Assembly: GCF_012033695.1 (NCBI RefSeq)
Contig: NZ_JAAVJI010000008.1
Span: 62,001 to 126,000 of the forward strand
Source of the DNA: Pseudomonas quercus
GTDB taxonomy: Bacteria > Pseudomonadota > Gammaproteobacteria > Pseudomonadales > Pseudomonadaceae
Length of the DNA: 64,000 nucleotides
Direction of reading: 5' to 3'
The notes beneath the pieces were generated by a model that worked only from the letters and a program-made list of their open reading frames with translations, did no database searches and was not told the DNA's origin. Below are positions 38,725-47,068 of the stretch, piece by piece (position 1 is the first letter of the stretch; every line of letters begins with the position of its first letter). A program made the translations under genes and the position numbers.

Positions 38725-39601
38725 CCCGCGCCCTGCCGGCCACGTAGGCCGCCTTGCCTAACAACACCACTTTTTCGGCTGTATGGGTCCCTTGGCGCCG
38801 GTCCCAGGCCGCAGCACCAGCAGCACGTACTTTCAAGCCAATGGCCCGGTACACTTCCAGCGCAGTCGCTACCGCCCAGGCGCTACGCGGCGGCAACGCC
38901 CCAATGCCAGCAATGGCTGAAGTGTAATAGGGCTCTGCGGCGTCCACCAGGCGCTTGGCAAGTACGGCCAGGGCAAGGCGGTGGGCAGGCGCGGCCAGTG
39001 TGTCAGCGCACAGGTTCATTTCCCTGAGCCACTGTGCCGGCAGGTAGCACCGCCCCACACGTGCGTCTTCGACGAGGTCCCGGGCAATATTGGTCAACTG
39101 GAAGGCCAGGCCCAGGTCGCAGGCACGGGCTAGCGTCGCGGGCGCGGTCACACCCATCACTTGGGCCATCATCAGGCCTACTACCCCGGCCACGTGGTAG
39201 CAGTACTCCAAGGTGTCGTCCAAGGTTTCATAGCGGCGGCCTGCCACGTCCATGGCAAAGCCCTCCAAATGGGCAAACGCATGGCGCTGTTCTATGCCAT
39301 GGGCCTGGGCCACGGCCTGGAACGCTGCAAAAGCAGGGTCGCTCATGGGCTCGCCGCGGTAGGCGGCGGCGGTGGCGTCTTTAAGACCTTCGAGCCTGGC
39401 CAAGGCTTCGCCGGCAGGCGGCACATGGCCGTTGTGCCCCAGTGCCTGGCCATCGATCACGTCGTCACAGTGCCGGCACCAGGTGTACAACAGCAATGCA
39501 CTGCGTTGGGTGGCTGGGTCAAACAACCTGGACGCCGCCGCAAAGCTTTTGGACCCCTGCTTCATGGTAGTGCTGGCATGGTCCAGCAATGCTTGGTTCA
39601 T
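38678..39601 (-). CDS. crtB: Phytoene synthase CrtB
   Basis: The 307-residue prenyl transferase has both aspartate-rich motifs of squalene/phytoene synthases: the first around LYTWCRHCDDVIDG and the second in LTNIARDLVEDARVGRCYLP. It condenses two GGPP to 15-cis-phytoene at the membrane. Its ATG at 39601 overlaps the crtI stop by four bases (ATGA), so it is co-translated as the last gene of the operon. Confidence 0.95.
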   Translation of the reverse strand: MNQALLDHASTTMKQGSKSFAAASRLFDPATQRSALLLYTWCRHCDDVIDGQALGHNGHVPPAGEALARLEGLKDATAAAYRGEPMSDPAFAAFQAVAQAHGIEQRHAFAHLEGFAMDVAGRRYETLDDTLEYCYHVAGVVGLMMAQVMGVTAPATLARACDLGLAFQLTNIARDLVEDARVGRCYLPAQWLREMNLCADTLAAPAHRLALAVLAKRLVDAAEPYYTSAIAGIGALPPRSAWAVATALEVYRAIGLKVRAAGAAAWDRRQGTHTAEKVVLLGKAAYVAGRARVTDHPPRPEHLARFV

Positions 39602-41088
39602 GAACGCAGGTCCTCTAGCATCAAACGCGCCGTGGCTTTAGCCGAACCGATCACCCCCGGTACGCCCGCCCCTGGGTGTGTACCCGCCCCGACCAGGTAC
39701 AGGTTGGGAATCTCCGCATCGCGGTTGTGCGGGCGGAACCATGCACTTTGACGAAGCAGGGGTTCCAGGGAAAAGGCCGAGCCCAAGTGCGCGCCTAATT
39801 CATCGCGAAAATCTTCTGGGGTAAACATCCGGCTGGTGACCAAATGGCTGCGTAGGCCCGGTAGGTAACGCGCTTCCAGGTAATCGAAAATGCGCTCGCG
39901 CAGGCGTGGGCCTTCCACTTGCCAATCCAAAGGTGCATTGCCCAAGTGAGGCACAGGCGCCAGTACATAATGGGCGCTGCAGCCAGGCGGGGCGAGGGAA
40001 GGGTCCGTCACGCACGGTGCATGCAGGTAGAGGGAAAAGTCATCGGCCAGTTGCTTTCCGTGGAAAATCTCCTGGATGAGCGCCTGGTAACGTGCGCCAA
40101 AGCACACCGTATGGTGCGCCTGGCCAGGCTCCAGTCTGTTCAAGCCGAAATACAGTACAAACAGTGAGTTACTGGCACGCTTGCCTTCCAATGTCCTGCC
40201 ATGGCGGCGACCTCGGGGGTGCCCGGCCAGTAGGTCTTTGTAGGTGTTCACCACGTCGGCATTGGACGCCAGTGCCACCGCAGGGATCTGGCGGCCGTCG
40301 ACCAGGCGCACACCACTTACCCGGCCGTCACAGGTTTCGATCTCGCTTACCTTGGCGTTGAGTTCCAGCTGGCCGCCCAGGTCCTTGAACAAGCGAACCA
40401 TGGCCTGTACCAGCGCGCCGGTGCCGCCTTTTGGAAACCACACGCCCCATTCCCGCTCCAGTGCGTGAATAAGCGTGTAGATGGAAGACGCCGCAAACGG
40501 GTTGCCGCCTACCAGCAGCGCATGAAACGAAAACGCCTGGCGCAGGCGTTCGTCCTGGATGAATTTCGACACCATGCTGTACACGCTTCGCCAGGCCTGA
40601 AGCTTGGCTAAGGCGGGGCCTGCACGAAGCATATCCTTGAAGGACAGGAACGGTACGGTGCCCAGCTTGAGGTAGCCCTCCTCGAACACCGCCCGTGAAT
40701 AGTCTAGAAAACGCCGGTAGCCCGCCACGTCAGCAGGGTTGAAGCGATGGATCTGCTGCTCGAGTGCTACCTGGTCGTTGGCATAATCGAAGCGGCTGCC
40801 GTCCTCCCAGCACAGACGATAGAAGGGCGTAACGGGTAGCAGCTCCACGTAATCGGCCATGCGCTTGCCACTGAGGGTAAACAGTTCCTCGATGGCCGTG
40901 GGGTCGGTGATCACAGTAGGCCCTGCATCGAAAACAAAGCCTTCGTCTTCGTAGACGTAAGCGCGCCCACCGGGTTTGTCCCGTGCTTCGAGTAGCAGGG
41001 TCTGCTGCCCACCGGCTTGAAGGCGGATGGCCAGGGCCAGGCCACCAAAGCCGGCACCTGTTACCACGGTCACTGGAGTGTCTGTCAT
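39598..41088 (-). CDS. crtI: Phytoene desaturase CrtI
   Basis: The 496-residue flavoprotein starts with a Rossmann FAD motif (VVTGAGFGGLALAIRLQ) and GGRAYVYEDEGFVFDAGPTVI. It carries the C-terminal CrtI signature YLVGAGTHPGAGVPGVIGSAK. It performs the successive desaturations of phytoene to lycopene. It is joined to crtY upstream and crtB downstream by 4-bp ATGA overlaps. The second residue pair of the FAD motif is VT rather than the commoner VI, probably harmless. Confidence 0.95.
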   Translation of the reverse strand: MTDTPVTVVTGAGFGGLALAIRLQAGGQQTLLLEARDKPGGRAYVYEDEGFVFDAGPTVITDPTAIEELFTLSGKRMADYVELLPVTPFYRLCWEDGSRFDYANDQVALEQQIHRFNPADVAGYRRFLDYSRAVFEEGYLKLGTVPFLSFKDMLRAGPALAKLQAWRSVYSMVSKFIQDERLRQAFSFHALLVGGNPFAASSIYTLIHALEREWGVWFPKGGTGALVQAMVRLFKDLGGQLELNAKVSEIETCDGRVSGVRLVDGRQIPAVALASNADVVNTYKDLLAGHPRGRRHGRTLEGKRASNSLFVLYFGLNRLEPGQAHHTVCFGARYQALIQEIFHGKQLADDFSLYLHAPCVTDPSLAPPGCSAHYVLAPVPHLGNAPLDWQVEGPRLRERIFDYLEARYLPGLRSHLVTSRMFTPEDFRDELGAHLGSAFSLEPLLRQSAWFRPHNRDAEIPNLYLVGAGTHPGAGVPGVIGSAKATARLMLEDLRS

Positions 41089-42254
41089 CGGTTTTCCTGT
41101 ACGGAGGGTGCATTAGCAAGCATGGCTTTGACAGCAGGTATCAGGGGCACGGGAGGCTTGCCCATCAGCAGGCGCGCTTTGTCCGTAGCCCGCAGTTGGC
41201 CGGCGTAGAAGCGTTGGATCAGGCCAGGGGCCAAGCGGTGGAAGCGCTCCAGCACCCGCCAGCGGTCTTCAGGCCGGCCGGCCAGGAAGAGCATACGGTT
41301 GAGCAGCCGGAAAAAGCGCTGGCGCTGCCACAGGGTACGCCGATAACGATACAGAAGCGGCTGCAGGGTGTCTGCGGCCACGTCAGGTACCGCCGCCACC
41401 CAATCGGCCAGGCGCACAGCCTCAGGCAAGGAGTAGCCGGTGACCGGATGGAACAGCCCGGCGCGCAGGCCGCTCCGGGCTACGCCGTGCCCTTGGCCGT
41501 AGAAGGCATCGAAATGGCCGCCTAACGTGATAGGCAGGCGGCCTTGTTCCTCGCGGATCACCTGGGTCACTGTCCAGCTCTGCTGGCGGGCGTATGCCTC
41601 GATGCGTTGGCGCAAGAGGGCAGGGTCCACGTTGCCGCTGTCACTGTAATAGGTGTCTTCGATCAGCAGGCGGTCTTCAGCCAGCGGCAGTACATACACG
41701 AATCGGTAGCCGTCGTGCTGTGGAACCGTAGCGTCCATCACAATGGGCCGTGTGAGGCCATGTGGCGCCGCCAATAGCACTTCCTGGCCCAGGAAGCTCT
41801 GGTAGCCTAGCCACAGGTGGTCGCTGGGGGCCAGGCCCCGGCCGTCGAACACGGCGCGGGCATACAGGGTTTCACCCGTCTCCAGCTGTACCGTATCAGG
41901 CGTCAACCGCCGTACAACGGCGCCCGTGATGAGCTGACGCCCTAGGGCCTGTGTCAGCACCTGGGCGAACTGACTACCGCTGACGGTGCAGTAATGGCCC
42001 TCGAACGCCCGCTGCAGGGCAGGGAATCGTACTTCGTACCCTGGCCAGGTGTGGGTGACCAAGGGTTCGACCCACTGCCACTGTTGCGTGCTCAAGTCGC
42101 TTTTGTGAAAGGACCAGGTGTGGTCCAGGCCCAGCACAGGTGCCTGCTCGATCACGAGTACATTCAGGTCTGGGCGCACTTGGCCCAGCCGCCAGGCCAG
42201 CAGGCCATTGGCAAGCCCTGCGCCGACCAGGATAAGGTCCCATGCGGGCTTCAT
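41085..42254 (-). CDS. crtY: Lycopene beta-cyclase CrtY
   Basis: The 389-residue CrtY-type cyclase has the dinucleotide motif DLILVGAGLANGLLAWRL, the family segment LGLDHTWSFHKSD, FDGRGLAPSDHLWLGYQSFLGQE and the terminal FFRLLNRMLFLAGRPEDRW. It cyclises both ends of lycopene to beta-carotene. The ATG at 42254 overlaps the crtX stop (ATGA). Confidence 0.95.
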   Translation of the reverse strand: MKPAWDLILVGAGLANGLLAWRLGQVRPDLNVLVIEQAPVLGLDHTWSFHKSDLSTQQWQWVEPLVTHTWPGYEVRFPALQRAFEGHYCTVSGSQFAQVLTQALGRQLITGAVVRRLTPDTVQLETGETLYARAVFDGRGLAPSDHLWLGYQSFLGQEVLLAAPHGLTRPIVMDATVPQHDGYRFVYVLPLAEDRLLIEDTYYSDSGNVDPALLRQRIEAYARQQSWTVTQVIREEQGRLPITLGGHFDAFYGQGHGVARSGLRAGLFHPVTGYSLPEAVRLADWVAAVPDVAADTLQPLLYRYRRTLWQRQRFFRLLNRMLFLAGRPEDRWRVLERFHRLAPGLIQRFYAGQLRATDKARLLMGKPPVPLIPAVKAMLANAPSVQENR

Positions 42255-43531
42255 GGTGTTGCCTCGCTGTACACGGGGCGGCGGCTTGCTACCGCGCTCT
42301 CGATAAGGGTGGCTGCGCGTGCGGCCCCGCCTGCGGCCTGACGCTGGGCCTCAAGCACCGCAAGGGCGCCTTGATAGCGGGAGGCGTCGAGCACCGTGGC
42401 CAGCCGACGGGCCAGGACCTGCCAAGGGCTACGGTGCCAGGCCTGCACGCCCACCCCGGCCTGTTGCACACGGGCGGCAACACCAGGCTGGTCGAAGGCG
42501 ATGGGCAGCGCGAGAATAGGTGTGCCCGCAGCAATGGCGTCCATCACGGTATTGAGCCCGCCGTGGCTGATCACGGCGCTGGCCTGGCGCAGCACAGTGG
42601 GTTGGTGGGCGAAGTCGGTCACCCAGGTGGCACCCAGGTGGTGAAGACGCTGAGCCTGAGCGGGCGCTAACCCACCACAGTGGGCGACCAGCAGTTGCAC
42701 ATCTAGCGCCCTGCAGGCCTTGGTAATGCGCTTGAACAGGCCATACCGATCCCCTTGCAGCGTTCCGAGCGAGGCAAACACGAAGGGCTGGCCAGGGTCT
42801 ATGGGCCAACGGGAGGCTTCGGTGCCGTGATCGGATGAACGCAATGGGCCTACGTGGTGGAAACACGCGGGTAACGCTTTACGGGGGAATTCCAGGCCGG
42901 GTAGCGTCTGGCTGACCTGCACGAGGCCTGACAGGCACTCGTGAAGGCCCTCTCGTGGCGGCAGGCCAAACGCCTTCGCCCGCGCAGCCACCACACGCCT
43001 ATGGGGCGCCATGAGCGCGTCGTATACCCGCGCGGAGGTGTCATACAGGGTGCGCGTACGCGGGTCTTCACCCCACTTGAAGGGCATCACGGCCAAGGGC
43101 ACCCCAGGTTCCCTGTTAACGGGCAGGGCACAGGCTACAGATACGAAAGGCAGGCCAAGCGCCTCGGCCACCAGCCCACCGGCGGCTTCCATCTGGTCGC
43201 AGATCAGCGCATCTATACCCAGCGCCGTAACCGCTTTAGGCAACTCGTCGCAGAGCATGGCTGTGCTCGCAGCCAGGTCACGGATCACGCGGTGTATGGA
43301 GAGCCCGGAGGGCCGGGCGGCATGGCGCAAGGCGTTAGCCAGGCTGCCCACGGGGTGAGTGTTCAAGCCCAAAGGATGAAACCCGATGGTGCTGTCCTGG
43401 ATAAGCGCGCCCGCTTCGACCTGCTGAAAAAAGGTGACGTGGTGCCCGCGCTGGATCAACGCAGCCGCCAGGGCTTGCATGGCCTGAAAATGACTGAACA
43501 AAGGCGGCGCGACCACGCCAAAGTGGCTCAC
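42251..43531 (-). CDS. crtX: Zeaxanthin glucosyltransferase CrtX
   Basis: The 426-residue GT1-family enzyme begins [24 protein letters not shown] and has the C-terminal donor-binding region with [46 protein letters not shown], typical of UDP-glycosyltransferases. It would glucosylate zeaxanthin to zeaxanthin mono- and diglucoside, making the pigment more polar. The start is a GTG at 43531 that overlaps the idi stop (GTGA). Confidence 0.93.
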   Translation of the reverse strand: MSHFGVVAPPLFSHFQAMQALAAALIQRGHHVTFFQQVEAGALIQDSTIGFHPLGLNTHPVGSLANALRHAARPSGLSIHRVIRDLAASTAMLCDELPKAVTALGIDALICDQMEAAGGLVAEALGLPFVSVACALPVNREPGVPLAVMPFKWGEDPRTRTLYDTSARVYDALMAPHRRVVAARAKAFGLPPREGLHECLSGLVQVSQTLPGLEFPRKALPACFHHVGPLRSSDHGTEASRWPIDPGQPFVFASLGTLQGDRYGLFKRITKACRALDVQLLVAHCGGLAPAQAQRLHHLGATWVTDFAHQPTVLRQASAVISHGGLNTVMDAIAAGTPILALPIAFDQPGVAARVQQAGVGVQAWHRSPWQVLARRLATVLDASRYQGALAVLEAQRQAAGGAARAATLIESAVASRRPVYSEATP

Positions 43532-44571
43532 AGGGACGCGACCTCCCGTACCAGGGGCACCTGACGCAGCTGTGCAAGGTTAGCTGAGCTGGTACAGAAA
43601 CAGGCAATCTGTAACTGGCGAAGGGCGATCTGGAAGTGTTCGATAACCGCTGCTGGAGACTGGGTCGCGGCCTCCAGTACGGCCGCTGCCTGGCCTACGA
43701 TGTCAGCGCCCAAGGCAATGGCTTTGGCCATGTCGACACCGTTGCTGATACCACCTGACGCAATGAGCGGCATGTGAGGCAGGCGCTGGCGTACTGCCTG
43801 CAACGCCTCAGCCGTAGGAACGCCCCAATTGCTGAACGCAGCCGCTATGGCCCGTTGCGCTGGCGTAGTAGCGCGCTCGGCTTCTACCGCCGCCCAGTGG
43901 GTTCCGCCAAGGCCAGCAATATCCAGGCACGCAGCCCCGGCCTGGGCCAATTGGCTGGCCACGGCCGCGCTAAGCCCACTGCCCACTTCCTTGATAACCA
44001 GGGGCACTTCCAGCTGCAGGGCGGCCTGTGCAATGGCATCGACCGTGCCGCGCCAGTCCGTGTCGCCGCCTGGCTGTACAGCCTCTTGGAGCGGGTTGAG
44101 GTGGATGATCAAACCATCAGCCTCGATCATATCCACGGCTCGCCGGGCTAGGTCCAGGCCCTGAGGTGTTCGAAGTTGCGCGCCGCCCAGATTGCCCAGT
44201 AGCACAATGTCAGGCGCACGCTGGCGAAGTGCGCGGGTAAGCCCATGGTCGAAGCCTGTTTGCAAGGCGACCCGTTGGGAGCCCACGGCCATGGCAACGC
44301 CCAAATGCTGGGCAGCTTCGGCCAGGTTGAGGTTGATGTCCTGGGCGCGGACTGCGCCACCTGTCATCGAACTGATCAACACCGGCGCCTTCAGTGGCTT
44401 GCCTAGGAAGGTGGTGCTCAGGTCGATAGCTTCCAGGTCCAGCTCAGGGAGGGCGCAGTGCTCGAAGCGCCATTGTGAGAAACCGGTACGCCCCTGGCTG
44501 ATGGCACGGGTGGGGTCGAGCACAATTTCCAGGTGGTCGTTCTTTCGGTCTAGCAAATCGCCAGGGTTCAT
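43528..44571 (-). CDS. idi: Type 2 isopentenyl-diphosphate isomerase
   Basis: The 347-residue FMN-dependent TIM-barrel protein begins [16 protein letters not shown] and contains [64 protein letters not shown] and the phosphate-binding [21 protein letters not shown]. These are hallmarks of type 2 Idi (Fni). It interconverts IPP and DMAPP, supplying GGPP synthesis. It is the first gene of the crt operon, with GGAG before the ATG at 44571. Confidence 0.95.
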   Translation of the reverse strand: MNPGDLLDRKNDHLEIVLDPTRAISQGRTGFSQWRFEHCALPELDLEAIDLSTTFLGKPLKAPVLISSMTGGAVRAQDINLNLAEAAQHLGVAMAVGSQRVALQTGFDHGLTRALRQRAPDIVLLGNLGGAQLRTPQGLDLARRAVDMIEADGLIIHLNPLQEAVQPGGDTDWRGTVDAIAQAALQLEVPLVIKEVGSGLSAAVASQLAQAGAACLDIAGLGGTHWAAVEAERATTPAQRAIAAAFSNWGVPTAEALQAVRQRLPHMPLIASGGISNGVDMAKAIALGADIVGQAAAVLEAATQSPAAVIEHFQIALRQLQIACFCTSSANLAQLRQVPLVREVASL

Positions 44572-44833
44572 CGCGGCTCCGGGAGCGTTCCAGGTTTTCC
44601 ACTGTCAGTTATGCAGGGTCAGCTATTTTGTAGAAGGTTGGTATAGTGTCCGCGCGCTGTTAAGGCAGCGGCCGACAGAATGCGTTCCCCCCAGGATGCA
44701 GTAACCTTGAAATTTTTGTGGTCGATACTCGGCTTGCGCCAGGCCCGACAGGGTGAGCCCCAGGCCTACCTCAGGCATGCAGATTACCGCCTTGCCTATA
44801 ACATAGCTGCTACAGCCCAAAAGGATTGCACGC
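44572..44833. promoter_or_regulatory. Divergent control region between idi-crtXYIB and crtE
   Basis: This 262-bp interval must hold promoters in both directions. AT-rich stretches occur at about 44622-44650 (with TATAGT) and at 44790-44800 (TATAACAT, a plausible crtE -10), but -35 boxes are weak. I saw no obvious LitR/CarH-type repeat. The ribosome site AAAAGGA precedes crtE. Confidence 0.5.
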
Positions 44834-45736
44834 ATGAGCCCAAACAACCTCGCACAGCTCGACGAACAATCTTCCTGCGCGTGGGGCGGAATGCGTGAGG
44901 CTGTGAACGCGCGCCTCAAAGTGCTCTTGCCTGAGCCAGGCGACCATCATGAGTTGCTTACAGCTGCCATGCGGGAAAGCACGCTGGCGCCTGGCAAACG
45001 CATTCGGCCCTTGCTCCTGCTACTGGCTGCCCAAGGGCTGGGGGAGTCTCGGCCTGCCGTGGTGGACATGGCGTGTGCGGTGGAAATGGTCCATGCCGCC
45101 TCACTGGTACTGGACGACCTGCCCTGCATGGACAACGCCAAGCTGCGCCGTGGCAAGCCCACGCTGCATTTGAGCTTTGGTGAGGACGTTGCCATCCTAG
45201 CGGCTATTGCGTTGCTCAGCCGCGCGTTTGGCCTGCTCGCCAGCCTGGACATCGAACCTGACCGGCGTGCAGCGCTAGTGGCCGAGTTGTCTCGTGCTGT
45301 GGGTAGCCAAGGCCTGGTGAGGGGTCAATATGAGGACCTTCGCGAAGGCCGCGGCGCGCGCAGCGCAGATGCCATCGCCCGTACAAACGAACTCAAGACC
45401 GCCGTGTTGTTCGATGCCACGCTGCAAATGGCCGCCATCGCTGCGGGCGCCGATCATGGCACACGGCAAGCACTCGGTGCCTTCGCGCTGGAACTTGGCC
45501 AGGCCTTCCAGCTCCTGGACGACCTTCAGGACGGTGCAAAGAGCGACGCTTCGATCGGCAAAGACGTAGGCAAGGATGCTGGCAAATCCACCCTGGTAGC
45601 GGTGCTCGGCTGCCAAGGCGTCAAGGCCCGCCTGCGTCAACATGTGCGTAATGCTGACCAGCTCCTAGGCAAGGTTTACGCACCTGAGCAAGGGGTGCGG
45701 TTGTTCGTGAGCGAGTTGTTTGCCCGCTTCGGCTGA
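44834..45736 (+). CDS. crtE: Geranylgeranyl diphosphate synthase CrtE
   Basis: The 300-residue trans-prenyltransferase has GKRIRPLLLLLAAQ, the first aspartate-rich motif with a two-residue insertion (LDDLPCMDNAKLRRGKPTLH) and the second motif FQLLDDLQD followed by GKDVGKDAGKSTLV. It makes GGPP from FPP/IPP and supplies crtB. Sequence and context favour GGPP over FPP synthase (IspA). Unlike the Pantoea arrangement, it is transcribed divergently from idi-crtXYIB rather than as the first gene of that operon. Confidence 0.93.
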   Translation: MSPNNLAQLDEQSSCAWGGMREAVNARLKVLLPEPGDHHELLTAAMRESTLAPGKRIRPLLLLLAAQGLGESRPAVVDMACAVEMVHAASLVLDDLPCMDNAKLRRGKPTLHLSFGEDVAILAAIALLSRAFGLLASLDIEPDRRAALVAELSRAVGSQGLVRGQYEDLREGRGARSADAIARTNELKTAVLFDATLQMAAIAAGADHGTRQALGAFALELGQAFQLLDDLQDGAKSDASIGKDVGKDAGKSTLVAVLGCQGVKARLRQHVRNADQLLGKVYAPEQGVRLFVSELFARFG

Positions 45737-45778
45737 GAGGCGCGCCACGTGCTCGCGATTCCACATTAGGTAGCGTGC

Positions 45779-46243
45779 CTAGAGCGCTTCAAGTGCCTTT
45801 CGTAGCTCACCAGAGTCACTGAACTGACGCTGGGCGGCCAGCTTGCCATCGCGCACCTCCAGCCACTGCACACCCTCGCGTGAACCTTCGTAGCGGGGCG
45901 CTACGCGGCCCTCAGCGTCCAGCAGAATGCGGTACTGGGCAGATCGCATAGCCGGAACCGCGAAAGCTCGGGCAACAGCCGGCATGCGCTCTATGTCAGC
46001 AATGTAGGCTGTGTGCCGTCCTTCCAGGTAACCCTTTGAGGATGCCTCCAAAGCTGCGTTGACCAATCGCGCCGCCGACATGCTGCGTGCGATCAGCAAT
46101 ACGCGAGTATCGCTCGTGAGGGTGAAAGGCTGATCGAATTGATCGAGCAAGGTCCAAGGCGTGATGGGATCGCCTGGCTGCAACGCAAGGGCGGAACCGC
46201 TGGCACAGGTAAGGGTAAGGGCGAGGGTAACACGCTTGAGCAT
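45779..46243 (-). CDS. Exported protein with a thioredoxin-like fold, function unknown
   Basis: The product of about 154 residues has a signal peptide (MLKRVTLALTLTCASGSALA) and then LQPGDPITPWTLLDQFDQPFTLTSDTRVLLIARS, reminiscent of redoxin or YtfJ-type thioredoxin folds. It has no CxxC motif, so classical disulfide chemistry is unlikely. The C-terminal part (YRILLDAEGRVAPRYEGSREGVQWLEV) fits such a fold. The start is set at 46243, five residues into the longer frame, to place the signal peptide correctly. It faces crtE convergently with 42 bp between them. Confidence 0.6.
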   Translation of the reverse strand: MLKRVTLALTLTCASGSALALQPGDPITPWTLLDQFDQPFTLTSDTRVLLIARSMSAARLVNAALEASSKGYLEGRHTAYIADIERMPAVARAFAVPAMRSAQYRILLDAEGRVAPRYEGSREGVQWLEVRDGKLAAQRQFSDSGELRKALEAL

Positions 46244-46273
46244 GGGTAGGCCTGGCATGAAGGACGTGGGCCT

Positions 46274-46293
46274 GGCCGGGCGGGAGCCCGGCC
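46274..46293 (-). terminator. GC-rich hairpin downstream of the csrA-family gene
   Basis: GGCCGGGC and GCCCGGCC form perfect 8-bp arms with a 4-nt loop, between the csrA-family stop (46361) and the next minus-strand gene. The T-tract is missing, so termination strength is uncertain. Confidence 0.45.
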
Positions 46294-46360
46294 TAGAGAA
46301 GCGACGTTAGGAGTAAGCCGCAGAGTGTCTGGCCCAAAGAGAGTATCGTGTGTTGAGGAA

Positions 46361-46552
46361 TCAGAGGTCGGTCTTGCCTGGCGCTGGCGTTCCGGCTTGA
46401 ATCCGTTTGAAGATCTCTTCACGATGAACCTGCACGTCCTTGGGTGCATCGATGCCGATGCGAACCTGCATACCCTTTACGCCAAGGATGGTGATCTTGA
46501 TGTCGTCATTGATGACGATGCTTTCGCCGACCTTTCGGGTGAGTATCAGCAT
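46361..46552 (-). CDS. CsrA/Rsm-family translational regulator
   Basis: The 63-residue protein is a full CsrA homologue: [45 protein letters not shown]. The RNA-contact residues L4, R6 and R44 (in VHREEI) are present. Pseudomonads carry several paralogues (RsmA, RsmE, RsmI and others). The [16 protein letters not shown] variant is closer to RsmI/RsmE than to RsmA, but I cannot settle which. It binds GGA motifs in mRNA leaders and blocks translation, and is antagonised by RsmX/Y/Z-type sRNAs such as the candidate at 22699-22814. AAGGAG precedes the ATG. Confidence 0.93.
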   Translation of the reverse strand: MLILTRKVGESIVINDDIKITILGVKGMQVRIGIDAPKDVQVHREEIFKRIQAGTPAPGKTDL

Positions 46553-46824
46553 TTAATGCTCCTTGAGTCTTGCTAAATATCCGGTCTGTCGACGCACATG
46601 CGACGCTTGAACTGTAAAGACGCGGGTTGGACAGTTTAATTCCGTATTAATCCTTCGCCCTGTGAAGAAAAGTACTACAAGAGGAGGCGTGATAACGGAC
46701 GTGGAGTATCGCCTGTAACCCGCCGCTGCGCCTAGACGGGTAAGGCGTTAAAACATGAAAACTTAGTAAAACCCTTACGCGTTTGGCCGGTGAGCTGGAT
46801 CAAAAGGGCAAAGGGCCGGGCTCA

Positions 46825-47055
46825 CTAAGGAAGCTCGCACGCTTTTGCAGCCTCAACGCCCGAGGCGCTGAGCTTGACCGGATAAACCATCTTATCGTCC
46901 TCAGGCGTATGAATCAGCCCCTTGTCTCGAAGCGTTTGCACGCAGAGCTGCACCTGCTCGGCACCCCGATGGTCATCGAGAATTTCTTTGCCCAAACCTT
47001 TAGGGTGGGCATGAAGCAGGCGCGTCAGTATTACTCTTTCAAGTTCGCTTTGCAT
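46825..47055 (-). CDS. Small winged-helix-like protein of unknown function
   Basis: The 76-residue product begins MQSELERVILTRLLHAHPKGLGKEILDD and continues with QVQLCVQTLRDKGLIHTPEDDK, a helix-turn-helix-like arrangement seen in small winged-helix proteins. AGGA precedes the ATG at 47055. It lies 13 bp after the GH15 stop on the same strand, so it is probably the third gene of the SDR-GH15 operon. No function is assigned. Confidence 0.6.
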   Translation of the reverse strand: MQSELERVILTRLLHAHPKGLGKEILDDHRGAEQVQLCVQTLRDKGLIHTPEDDKMVYPVKLSASGVEAAKACELP

Positions 47056-47068
47056 GGTGAATTCCTCA

